DNA from: Thalassococcus halodurans
GTDB taxonomy: Bacteria; Pseudomonadota; Alphaproteobacteria; Rhodobacterales; Rhodobacteraceae
Length of the DNA: 64,000 nt
NCBI RefSeq assembly: GCF_900108225.1
Contig: NZ_FNUZ01000001.1
Coordinates: 620,001 to 684,000 of the forward strand
Direction: 5' to 3'
In this document: positions 35,582 to 43,159 of the stretch, one piece after another
Layout: every line of letters starts with the position of its first letter
Position numbering within the stretch: position 1 is the first letter of the stretch
Notes under the pieces: generated by a model
Database searches by the model: none
What the model saw: the letters and a program-made list of their open reading frames with translations, nothing else
What the model was told of the DNA's origin: nothing
Program-made: the position numbers and the translations under genes

Positions 35582-36855
35582 TGCATCAACAGGTTCGGAA
35601 GCCACAGGGAAATCTCCGGTATGTAGGTGATGAGGATCAGGAAGACCGCCATGATGATCACGAAAGGCACCATGCCGCGCACAGCCTCGGACATCGGCGC
35701 CTTGGCAATGGAGGACAAAACAAACAGGTTCAGCCCGATGGGCGGCGTCAGGAAGGCGATCTCCATGTTCACGATCAGAACGATGCCGAAATGAACAGGA
35801 TCAATGCCCAACGTCGACAGCACCGGCAGAACAATCGGCGTCACGATCAGCATGACCGCGATGGCATCAAGGAACATGCCCAGAATGATCATCATGACGT
35901 TCAAGGCCAAAAGGAACTGCCAAGGTTCCAATTCGCGCGCGATGGCGAAGTTGACCAAGGCCGTGGGGATGCCGGAACCGGTAATCCAGTGGGCGAACAG
36001 CAGCGCGAACATGACGATGAATGTCACAGCCGAGGCCGACTTCATCCCTTCGGTCGCCATGGGAAAAACATCGCGGAAGGTGACTTCTTTATAGACGCAA
36101 ATCGCCACAAGGACCGAGGCGATGGCGGCGACGCCTGCGCTTTCGGTGACGGTTGTATATCCTGAGTATATTCCCGCAAACACCGACAGCGGGATCGCCA
36201 CGGCAGGCAAAGCGCGCAGGTTTTTGCGGATGAATTCCGAGGTGCTGGCCCGCTGGCCTGATGCGTATCCCTTACGCCGTGAATAGAAGATCACCCAAGC
36301 CCCCAAAAGCGCCGCTTGCAACAGGCCCGGCACGACGCCTGCCAGAAACAGACGCGGCACGCTTTCTTCGGCTATCAGCCCGTAGAGGATCATCGACAAG
36401 GACGGCGGGATCAGGATGCCCAGCGTGCCTGACGCACCCACAAGGCCCAATGCGAAAGGCCGGTCATAGCCGCGCGCCACCATTGCGGGGATCAGGAAGG
36501 TACCCATGGCCATGGCCGTCACAACAGACGATCCGCTGATGGCCGCAAACAAGGTGGTGGCAATGACCGCAACCAACCCCAGACCACCACGGAAATGGCC
36601 GACCCATGTTTCCGCCGCCTCGATGATCACACGGGCGATGCCACCCTTTTGCATAAAGGTTGCCGCCATGACGAAAAACGGCACCGCAAGGAACGTGGTC
36701 GAGTTGATGCCATTGATCGAATGCGCGGCGGCATCCATCAGGGGGCGGCCCTCGGTCGCCAGCATCAACAGCGCCGCCAACCCCAGCGACACGAAAATCG
36801 GCGCGCCCAGTGCCATCAGCACCAGCATCCCGCCCAATCCGATCAGAGCCTGCAT
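35578..36855 (-). CDS. dctM: TRAP transporter large permease DctM
   Basis: A 425-residue inner-membrane protein of the TRAP-T large-subunit family. Family stretches are LMALGAPIFVSLGLAALLM, AISGSSVVTAMAMGTFLIPAM, GASGTLGILIPPSLSMILYG and FLTPPIGLNLFVLSSIA. It couples a sodium gradient to uptake of an organic acid delivered by DctP. It is one base downstream of dctQ, and its stop overlaps the first P450 start. Confidence 0.94.
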   Translation of the reverse strand: MQALIGLGGMLVLMALGAPIFVSLGLAALLMLATEGRPLMDAAAHSINGINSTTFLAVPFFVMAATFMQKGGIARVIIEAAETWVGHFRGGLGLVAVIATTLFAAISGSSVVTAMAMGTFLIPAMVARGYDRPFALGLVGASGTLGILIPPSLSMILYGLIAEESVPRLFLAGVVPGLLQAALLGAWVIFYSRRKGYASGQRASTSEFIRKNLRALPAVAIPLSVFAGIYSGYTTVTESAGVAAIASVLVAICVYKEVTFRDVFPMATEGMKSASAVTFIVMFALLFAHWITGSGIPTALVNFAIARELEPWQFLLALNVMMIILGMFLDAIAVMLIVTPIVLPVLSTLGIDPVHFGIVLIVNMEIAFLTPPIGLNLFVLSSIAKAPMSEAVRGMVPFVIIMAVFLILITYIPEISLWLPNLLMQ

Positions 36856-36856
36856 A

Positions 36857-37375
36857 TCAAAGCTCCTCGGTTTCGCGCAGGTGGACGACGCCGGAAAACG
36901 GGCGTTGGCCTGACAGGATCATCAATGCGACACGACCCAAAATCAGCGCCATGCCAACAGGCAGCGCCAGAAAGACCGCATAGGCCTGTGGCACCCGCAG
37001 GCTTGACGCTGATCGTTCGTCCAGCAGCAAAGCAAAGGAATAGGCCTGCCAGCCGTAGACCATCATCGCGGCGCAGAATGCTGTGGCGACGCCGGTCATG
37101 GCCCACCCGATCACTGCGCGGGTGCGCGGTGAAAAGCGCGCCAGAAACACTTCGGTGTGCAGATGCCGCCCTTCTGCCACAAGCGACGAGCCCGCCAGAA
37201 CGGTGGCCCAGATGATGCCGTATAAAGCGACCTCTTCCGCCCAGTCCACGGAATAGGCGGGGGCAAAGGCGCGTACCGCAGCGCCGCCCAGAAAGACCAG
37301 CAAGGCCGCGATAATGCATAGCCCGATTAGGACTGCTTCAATGCGCGTCCAGATGGTAAGGATTTTGGTGATCAT
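36857..37375 (-). CDS. dctQ: TRAP transporter small permease DctQ
   Basis: A 172-residue four-helix protein of the TRAP small-subunit family (IEAVLIGLCIIAALLVFLGG, VALYGIIWATVLAGSSLVAEGRHLHTE and FLALPVGMALILGRVALMI). I place the start at the ATG at 37375. The TTG five codons earlier is less likely. It is the second gene of dctPQM. Confidence 0.88.
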   Translation of the reverse strand: MITKILTIWTRIEAVLIGLCIIAALLVFLGGAAVRAFAPAYSVDWAEEVALYGIIWATVLAGSSLVAEGRHLHTEVFLARFSPRTRAVIGWAMTGVATAFCAAMMVYGWQAYSFALLLDERSASSLRVPQAYAVFLALPVGMALILGRVALMILSGQRPFSGVVHLRETEEL

Positions 37376-37394
37376 GCCTGTATGTACCAATGAT

Positions 37395-37424
37395 CGCGCT
37401 GCCCTGATTGCATAGGACAGCGCG
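37395..37424 (-). promoter_or_regulatory. Intercistronic hairpin between dctP and dctQ
   Basis: Stem CGCGCTG/CAGCGCG plus an inner CC/GG pair, with a 10-base loop, starting 6 bases past the dctP stop. No U run follows on the minus strand. It fits a differential-expression hairpin. Confidence 0.6.
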
Positions 37425-37430
37425 GCATTT

Positions 37431-38450
37431 TCAGTTGCCTGTCAGGGCTGCTTGGACGCGGCTCACAAACTCGGCGTCCATGCCGCCATCGGCAACAATC
37501 GCATCCTGCGCGGCGGTCATCCTTTCGCGCATGGCCTGAATGGCTGCCGGATCCGGATCATGGTAGGTGACGCCGTTGGCCTCGTTCACAGCACGTGCAT
37601 CGGCCAATTCGTTGGCCGCATAGTCGCGCGCCCAGCCCACGGTTTCTGACCATGCCTCTTGAATGATCGCCTGATCTTCTGGGCTGAGTTTCTCAAGGCT
37701 CGCCTTGGACATCAGCGGAATATACACGCCCCAGCCCGCGTTGTCGGCGAAGGCGTTGTCTATGCCTGCTTCCCACAGCTTGCCGCCCTTGATGGTCAGG
37801 TCGGTGACCGACCCCAGACCGTCAATCTGGCCTTGCGTCAGCTGCAGCACAATCTCTGAACGCGGGGTCGCCTGTGGCGCGGCGCCCATTTCCTTCATGA
37901 TCGCGACGACAACAGGGCTGGGCGGCGTGGCGAGTTTGACGCCGGTAAGATCACCATAGGTCGCAACAACCTTGCCAGCTGTGTAAGCGGAATTGTTGGG
38001 GGCAAATTCGAAATGCCCGCCATCCGGAACAACGATGCCTTTTTTCGCAACCATGCCCCAAAGTTCATCGCCCAAGGGGCCGTCCAGAATGGTGCGAACG
38101 TCATCGCGGGTTGCGCCAAAGAACATCGGAAGCGTGATCACCGACAGGTTCGGTTCAAACCGGCTGAGCGTGGGGGACGCCTGAATGGACATGTCCAACG
38201 CACCCGACGCCAAGGCGCGGATCGCGTCGGCGGATTTATAAAGCTGTGCGGCAGGAAAGACCTCGACCGTGATCGCGCCGTTCGATTTGGTGGCAATCGC
38301 TTCGGCCCAGCGTTCAGCCGCAAGGTTGCGCACGTGGCCCGGCGGAGTTTCCACAGACAGGCGCAATTCGGTGGCCATCGCCGCGTCGGCGGCACAGACG
38401 GTCAGCGCGGTCAGCGCGGTCAGCGCCAGCGTTTTGAAAAGGTCTTTCAT
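37431..38450 (-). CDS. dctP: TRAP transporter periplasmic binding protein DctP
   Basis: A 339-residue exported TRAP binding protein. A signal peptide is evident (MKDLFKTLALTALTALTVCAADAAMA), followed by TELRLSVETPPGHVRNLAAERWAEAI. PRSEIVLQLTQGQIDGLGSV carries the Arg-containing region typical of the carboxylate-binding site. The second of two adjacent ATGs (38450) has better spacing to GGGAGG than the first (38453). It defines an organic-acid-like substrate, identity unknown. It heads the dctPQM-P450-P450 operon. Confidence 0.92.
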   Translation of the reverse strand: MKDLFKTLALTALTALTVCAADAAMATELRLSVETPPGHVRNLAAERWAEAIATKSNGAITVEVFPAAQLYKSADAIRALASGALDMSIQASPTLSRFEPNLSVITLPMFFGATRDDVRTILDGPLGDELWGMVAKKGIVVPDGGHFEFAPNNSAYTAGKVVATYGDLTGVKLATPPSPVVVAIMKEMGAAPQATPRSEIVLQLTQGQIDGLGSVTDLTIKGGKLWEAGIDNAFADNAGWGVYIPLMSKASLEKLSPEDQAIIQEAWSETVGWARDYAANELADARAVNEANGVTYHDPDPAAIQAMRERMTAAQDAIVADGGMDAEFVSRVQAALTGN

Positions 38451-38536
38451 CATGTCCTCCCGGAAGGAGCGGCTTCTTTGGCCGCGTTCATTTTGAACTG
38501 TTGGTATGTGACGCGCTTTGCGGTCATCCTTATTAT

Positions 38537-38572
38537 TAGTTCATTTAGTGAACTATATTGCGATTCTGTCAA
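38537..38572 (-). promoter_or_regulatory. dctP promoter with MarR-type operator
   Basis: A perfect 7-bp inverted repeat TAGTTCA-N5-TGAACTA (38537-38555) overlaps the promoter of the TRAP operon. On the minus strand a consensus -35 TTGACA lies at 38572-38567, and 17 bases later ACTAAA (38549-38544), inside the palindrome, is a possible weak -10. A regulator bound here would block RNA polymerase. The divergent MarR gene is the obvious candidate regulator. Confidence 0.65.
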
Positions 38573-38742
38573 TGGTGTTTTTGGCCATGAAAAATTGACG
38601 AATTAGAGTATCAGGCGCCGATCCTCCGTTCTGAATCATATTATTCGTTCAAAAACTGGAGCAGTTTTCGGGGCCCCAACCGCTTTACGAACCGCATATC
38701 GCAAGGCTATTGATAAAGCCGGAACTCAGGACAGGAGGCACC

Positions 38743-39219
38743 GTGACCGGCCACAACACCAGACCACCCAAGGGCGATGATTTTGGCATCCTGTCGCGGG
38801 ATCTGCCATTTATGGCGCGCACATTACAAAGCCTGCTGCGCCCCGAAGGCCATGCCATCCGTCAGGCACTGGACCTTGAGGCCGGTGTGATCGGAGTGCT
38901 GTCGGTGATCTGGCTGAACCCCGGTATTTCGCAAAACGATCTGGCGACATCCGTCGTGCTGAAAAAATCCGCTGTGACCGCAGTGGTCAAGCATCTGGAA
39001 GAACGCGGGTTGGTGGCGCGCGAACGCAGCCAACAGGATCGCCGCCAGAATGCGCTGACCCTGACTGCAGACGGGCATACGTTGATTGCGAAAATTCGGG
39101 AACACACCGAGGCGCTGAATGATCGCCTGTTCGAAAACGTGTCGGCGGCCGAGCGCGAGACGTTCTTTGCGGTGATGGATAAGGTCGTTCAGAACCTTTT
39201 GACCGGATCGGATCGTTAA
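38743..39219 (+). CDS. MarR-family transcriptional regulator
   Basis: A 158-residue winged-helix regulator. I chose the GTG at 38743 because ACAGGAGGCACC precedes it closely; a TTG at 38710 is the longer option. The DNA-binding region includes PGISQNDLATSVVLKKSAVTAVVKHLEERGLVARERSQQDRRQNALTLTADG, with the conserved wing D-R-R. It probably represses the TRAP-P450 operon and is relieved by a small aromatic or carboxylate ligand. Confidence 0.88.
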   Translation: MTGHNTRPPKGDDFGILSRDLPFMARTLQSLLRPEGHAIRQALDLEAGVIGVLSVIWLNPGISQNDLATSVVLKKSAVTAVVKHLEERGLVARERSQQDRRQNALTLTADGHTLIAKIREHTEALNDRLFENVSAAERETFFAVMDKVVQNLLTGSDR

Positions 39220-39236
39220 GCACCCGATCGGGATGA

Positions 39237-39260
39237 CCGGCCCAGCGCGCACCGGGCCGG
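39237..39260. terminator. Bidirectional terminator-like hairpin between convergent genes
   Basis: CCGGCCC-N10-GGGCCGG sits between the MarR stop (39219) and the stop of the barrel-like protein gene (39268). T-rich stretches are short on both sides, so strength is uncertain. Confidence 0.5.
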
Positions 39261-39267
39261 AGAAATC

Positions 39268-40131
39268 TTAGTACACTTTGACCAGACGAAACTGGGCCAC
39301 GCTGTTGTTCTGGAAGCCACCATCAACATTGATGTCTTTGCCCAGCATGCCCTGCACCTGAACCGTCGGGCTGACGAAGTGGGTGCCAAAGACGCGCAAC
39401 TGGTCGCTTTCGGTTTTCAGACCGCTTTCGAGGCCATTTACCGTCATGTCGCCACCGCGCTTGCCGGAATAGCCGATCGCCAGCGATGTGGTCGGGCCCC
39501 ACTGTTTGCGCAGCATGGCCTGCATCTGCCAAGACGGATCGCGCTTGTACTCGACGCCGTCCACGGTGCTGTCGGCCTTGATCGCGACATCCAGAACGCC
39601 GTCAAAATACCAACCGCCACCAAGGCCCTGGATCAAACCAAGCTGAGGTGTCAGCGTGGTGGTGCCTTCGCCGATGCCGATCTTACCGGGCTCGAAGTTG
39701 CCGGTGGGCAACGTCGCAAACAGCGAGAAGCCAAGCGTCGTGCCGGTCTCGGGGTTATCGGGTTGAACGGGCCAGACTGTCAGGCCCATGGTCGTGTCAC
39801 CAAGGCCGTTGGTGACCTCTTGTTCGACCCCGCCGATGTCGGCCTCAAGGCTGGCAAAGGGCATGACCAGATGGAACGCGGCAGGCATGCTGCCCAGCTC
39901 GAAGAAGTTGACGTTGCGCAGGATGACAACGTCGCCTTCCAGCTTCGACGACGGAATTTCGTTGCCGTCGATCTTCAGTGTATCCGAACTGAGGTGCTGC
40001 CAGTACACCATCCCCAGATTGGTGCCGCCCGGCAGAATGGTGTAGTCCCCCGGACCGACGTCGATGGCCTGCGCAGGCCCGGCCAAGGCAAGTGCGGTCG
40101 CCGCCGCACCAAGGGTGTAAGTGATCTTCAT
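39268..40131 (-). CDS. Outer-membrane beta-barrel-like 'transporter' protein (MetA/phenol-degradation family)
   Basis: A 287-residue exported protein with a clear signal peptide (MKITYTLGAAATALALAGPAQA) and alternating beta-strand character to the C-terminus (RVFGTHFVSPTVQVQGMLGKD, ending AQFRLVKVY). IDVGPGDYTILPGGTNLGMVYWQH and TTTLTPQLGLIQGLGG resemble the MetA-pathway-of-phenol-degradation family of predicted outer-membrane channels. Known members sit in hydrophobic/aromatic-compound gene clusters, consistent with the nearby P450s. Substrate unknown. Confidence 0.75.
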   Translation of the reverse strand: MKITYTLGAAATALALAGPAQAIDVGPGDYTILPGGTNLGMVYWQHLSSDTLKIDGNEIPSSKLEGDVVILRNVNFFELGSMPAAFHLVMPFASLEADIGGVEQEVTNGLGDTTMGLTVWPVQPDNPETGTTLGFSLFATLPTGNFEPGKIGIGEGTTTLTPQLGLIQGLGGGWYFDGVLDVAIKADSTVDGVEYKRDPSWQMQAMLRKQWGPTTSLAIGYSGKRGGDMTVNGLESGLKTESDQLRVFGTHFVSPTVQVQGMLGKDINVDGGFQNNSVAQFRLVKVY

Positions 40132-40338
40132 TTAGGTCTTCCTTCATTATGATGCCGAAGATGGTGCGATCCGGTTCCAGAAGGCTTTGGTACGTGCAGG
40201 CAAAGCCCAGCCTTGCGGCAAAGCGAGGGCCTTGCCGGTGTCTGGTTTTCTGGTTTCCGAACCGCTGAGACAGGCACAAAAGAACCGGTCGCGCCGAAGC
40301 CCGTCAGTTGCTTTTTTGCTGTGTGTCTGGATGGATGT

Positions 40339-40356
40339 CAGCGCAGGACTGCGCTG
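40339..40356. promoter_or_regulatory. Near-perfect 18-bp palindrome, candidate operator
   Basis: CAGCGCAG and CTGCGCTG are exact reverse complements separated by only two bases. The loop is too small for a stable RNA hairpin, so a dimer-binding DNA site upstream of the barrel-like protein gene is more likely. The adjacent IclR regulator is one candidate. Confidence 0.4.
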
Positions 40357-40647
40357 TTAAACCGGTCAGTCCGGATGTGATGTGTTTGGCATTGTTGTCC
40401 TCCCTCCGGCTGTCCCTCACCGATACTCGTAAAAACTGCGCGGCCCTCCCGCCGCACATTTCGACATTACGTAAGGCACTCATTTAAACAAAAAATATTT
40501 GGACAAATTTCGCGTAGTGAAATTAGAAACGCGAAACGGCGCGGTTTCCGAATATCCAAGATATGGTGCAATACCCGCAACAGTCGCCAAGGCCCGTTGG
40601 GGCCGGAAACGGCGCGATTTTGGTGGCAAATCGGCAACGCGAGGATT

Positions 40648-40666
40648 CGGTATTGGGCCGATACCG
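40648..40666 (-). terminator. Small hairpin after the IclR gene
   Basis: CGGTAT-N7-ATACCG lies 14 bases past the IclR stop codon on the minus strand. There is no U run, so this is a weak call. Confidence 0.35.
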
Positions 40667-40680
40667 TGGGCGTAAAACCA

Positions 40681-41475
40681 TTAGGCTGCGGGCTGTTCAT
40701 CCAACTGGCGGGCGTTGGCCAAGGCGCCCTTTTCGCAGGCCGTCACTGTGGCGCGCAGCTGCTTTTTCAACGCCGCAACATCCACATTGGCGCGGGCGAA
40801 ATAGGTGACCCCCAGTGTCCCCACAAGTTTCGACCCCATGCGCAGTGGCAAGGCCAGAGAATGGGTATCGGGCTGGTTGCTGCCCGCACGTTCCCCGAAA
40901 CCACTGGCGCGGGTCAGGGCCACCACGGACTCGGCCCGTTGCGCGATCGCGGTGGCCTCTTCTGCGCTTGAGGCAGACTGCTGTAACAGCGCGACCAGAT
41001 GGCGGCGTTCTTCTGCGGAACAGAAGGCCAGATAGGCGCGGCCATGGGCAAAATCCAACAAAGACATGCGTCTATTGATGGCCGAGCCGTAGTGCGCAAG
41101 GGGGCTCATGGGGATGGTGCTGAACCGAATGACCAGCGCATCGACGTCCAGCGTTGCCAAGGCCGCGGGCCAGAGGGTGCGCCGCGTCAGGGCCTCGGCC
41201 TCTTTCCGGACAACGTCGAAAACCTGCGGAAGGCCGTGATACCCTGCGCCCAGTTTGGCGACCTGATCGGTCACGCTATAGCCCGCCTGCCGCCCCAGTT
41301 TCTGGACATATCCCGCCCCCACTAGGGTTTCGAGCAGCCGTACCACTGTCGGCGCGGGCAGATCGGTTTGTTCGGCCAAATACTGCACTTTGACGACCGG
41401 CGCGCGGTTCATCAGCTCCAGAATTTTCAGCGCCCGTTCGACGGCGCGTACGGTCTTTTGGCCGGTTGTTGTCAT
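40681..41475 (-). CDS. IclR-family transcriptional regulator
   Basis: A 264-residue regulator. The N-terminal winged helix (AVERALKILELMNRAPVVKVQYLAEQTDLPAPTVVRLLETL) is followed by the IclR effector domain (about residues 80-250: WPAALATLDVDALVIRF, HYGSAINRRMSLLDFAHGRAYLAF and SLALPLRMGSKLVGTLGVTYF). Typical IclR proteins control aromatic or carboxylate catabolism. It is transcribed away from the FAD oxidoreductase and toward the barrel-like protein gene, so either could be a target. Confidence 0.9.
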   Translation of the reverse strand: MTTTGQKTVRAVERALKILELMNRAPVVKVQYLAEQTDLPAPTVVRLLETLVGAGYVQKLGRQAGYSVTDQVAKLGAGYHGLPQVFDVVRKEAEALTRRTLWPAALATLDVDALVIRFSTIPMSPLAHYGSAINRRMSLLDFAHGRAYLAFCSAEERRHLVALLQQSASSAEEATAIAQRAESVVALTRASGFGERAGSNQPDTHSLALPLRMGSKLVGTLGVTYFARANVDVAALKKQLRATVTACEKGALANARQLDEQPAA

Positions 41476-41512
41476 GGACAGAAAGGTAAAGGGTTTCCGC
41501 CTTCAACAAAAG

Positions 41513-41532
41513 CGCGCATTGATCAGTGCGCG
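41513..41532. promoter_or_regulatory. Inverted repeat CGCGCA-N8-TGCGCG upstream of iclR
   Basis: A 6-bp inverted repeat around a palindrome-like TTGATCAG centre lies 37 bases upstream of the IclR start. It may be the IclR operator (autoregulation). Confidence 0.45.
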
Positions 41533-41581
41533 GCGCTCATCAGCACCACACATTAGCCAAGTGCGATTTACTGCAATCGGC

Positions 41582-43069
41582 TCAAATCTGCCCCAAATAC
41601 TGATCCCAGAGGTTGTTCCGCAGAACCAGATCGGGGTCCAGATACCGCTTGGCTTCGGCGAAGGCGATGCTCCATGGGTAGACACGTTTGAACTGATCCA
41701 ACGTCGCATGCGGGCGGTAGGGCAGATAGTAAGCCCCCTCAATATCCGCGATCCGGTCGATCAACGCGCGGGTCATGCGGGTCATGTCGGCCTCGGCCCG
41801 TTGGTTCAGTTCCTGACTGAACGACATCACCGCCGCGATGCGGGGAACAGGGGCGTAGGACAGCAGGCTGTTATCATCCGTCGCCACATAGCGCAGGGTC
41901 ACGTTCAGGAATTCCTGATAGGACGCTGGAATGACATCCTGACAGGCGGTCAGGAAATCGTTGAACCGGTCAAAGCCCACGAAATATTCATGCAGGATAT
42001 CGGTGCGATCAGGGTTGCGATCGGCCAGCGTCGCCACCGGTTCGTTGATCAGCGAATTGCGCGTGTAGGGACCGGACCTAAGAGCGGGGCCGACGCGTGT
42101 TTCGTTAAACCAACGGAAGGATTTGAAAGGCTCGTTGCCCAGTTGGGCACGGTAAATGCGGCTTGCCAGATGCGACATGATCCCTGATCCGGACGCAGGC
42201 GGCAGATCATCCTGATCTTCGGCCTCGCGGAAGGTGGTCAGCATGGCCTTTTGGAAGAACGTCGCGCGTTCAACGTTCAAGCGCCCAAAGGCCATTTTCA
42301 CGGTCGGATCGTCGACGGCTGTCTGAAAGGCCTGGGCGAACCCCGTCGCATCAAGCAGTTGGAAACTGGGCACAAGACGGGTGTTTTTGACCATCTCGAC
42401 CTCAAGATCGACGATCACACCAACCAATCCGTAGCCACCCATCGCCATATAGAACAGATCACGGTTTTCATCGGGCGAACAGGTCACCAGATCACCTGAC
42501 GCCAACACCATGCGCACCGACCTGACGGTTGATCCCATCGGCCCAAAGGGCACTGCCCAGCCATGGGCGTTGACCGAATAGGTCGCGGCCACGCCGAAGT
42601 CGTGGTTCGATTGCATGACCTTGGGCGACCAGCCTTGCGGGTCCAGCGCGGCGATGACTTCGGACCAGCGGGCACCGGCGTGCACACGGTAGGTTTGCGC
42701 ATCGCTGTCGATCTCGACCGCGCCGTTGTCGAAGGTGATCGCAGTGCCATCGCGCGGGATCGCCTGAGCGCCCATCGAATGACGCGCCGCGCCTACGTTC
42801 AGGGGGCGTCCTTCGGACTGCGCCTCGGCCAGTTCGGCGCGGATTTTTTCGACCAAGACATCATCTGCCGCGTCGTTCAGGATCAGATGCTTTTTGATCG
42901 GGGTCGCGGACAACCCGCTGGCATCGTTCAGAAACCCCTCGCCCGAGGGTGCTGGCATCGGTTTTGTGCCTGCATAGACCGGAAGGTTCGGGCGCAATGC
43001 GCCGGACAGGCCGTACCCCGCAACGCCCCCCAAACCCACAAGCGCCGCGCGGCGTGTAAATGTCTTCAT
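41582..43069 (-). CDS. Tat-exported FAD-linked oxidoreductase (aldonolactone oxidase-like)
   Basis: A 495-residue oxidoreductase. The N-terminus has a twin-arginine signal (TRRAALVGLGGVAGYGLSGAL), so it is probably folded with FAD before export. A PCMH-type FAD-binding domain covers about residues 75-270 (GRPLNVGAARHSMGAQAIP, HAGARWSEVIAALDPQGWSP, NHDFGVAATYSVNAHGWAVPFGPMGSTVRSV). The C-terminal part ends RYLDPDLVLRNNLWDQYLGQI, resembling D-arabinono-1,4-lactone/alditol oxidases. Substrate unknown. Gene neighbours give no firm pathway. Confidence 0.82.
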   Translation of the reverse strand: MKTFTRRAALVGLGGVAGYGLSGALRPNLPVYAGTKPMPAPSGEGFLNDASGLSATPIKKHLILNDAADDVLVEKIRAELAEAQSEGRPLNVGAARHSMGAQAIPRDGTAITFDNGAVEIDSDAQTYRVHAGARWSEVIAALDPQGWSPKVMQSNHDFGVAATYSVNAHGWAVPFGPMGSTVRSVRMVLASGDLVTCSPDENRDLFYMAMGGYGLVGVIVDLEVEMVKNTRLVPSFQLLDATGFAQAFQTAVDDPTVKMAFGRLNVERATFFQKAMLTTFREAEDQDDLPPASGSGIMSHLASRIYRAQLGNEPFKSFRWFNETRVGPALRSGPYTRNSLINEPVATLADRNPDRTDILHEYFVGFDRFNDFLTACQDVIPASYQEFLNVTLRYVATDDNSLLSYAPVPRIAAVMSFSQELNQRAEADMTRMTRALIDRIADIEGAYYLPYRPHATLDQFKRVYPWSIAFAEAKRYLDPDLVLRNNLWDQYLGQI

Positions 43070-43159
43070 CTGTAAACTGCTCCTGCCCGTTAGGCTCGCG
43101 TCCTCAATGGACTGCGGCCTTAAGGGCTTTTCAAAAGAACGGGTTGCAAACCCATGGTA

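Larger units (their letters stand above)
40132..40680. other. 549-base intergenic region with several inverted repeats
   Basis: I see no gene here that I would defend. It must contain the promoter and leader of the barrel-like protein gene. Inverted repeats: CAGCGCAG-ga-CTGCGCTG (40339-40356), TTTCGCG-N15-CGCGAAA (40508-40536) and CGGTAT-N7-ATACCG (40648-40666). The last lies just downstream of the IclR stop and could be its terminator. A+T-rich sequence at 40480-40520 is a likely promoter area. Confidence 0.5.
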
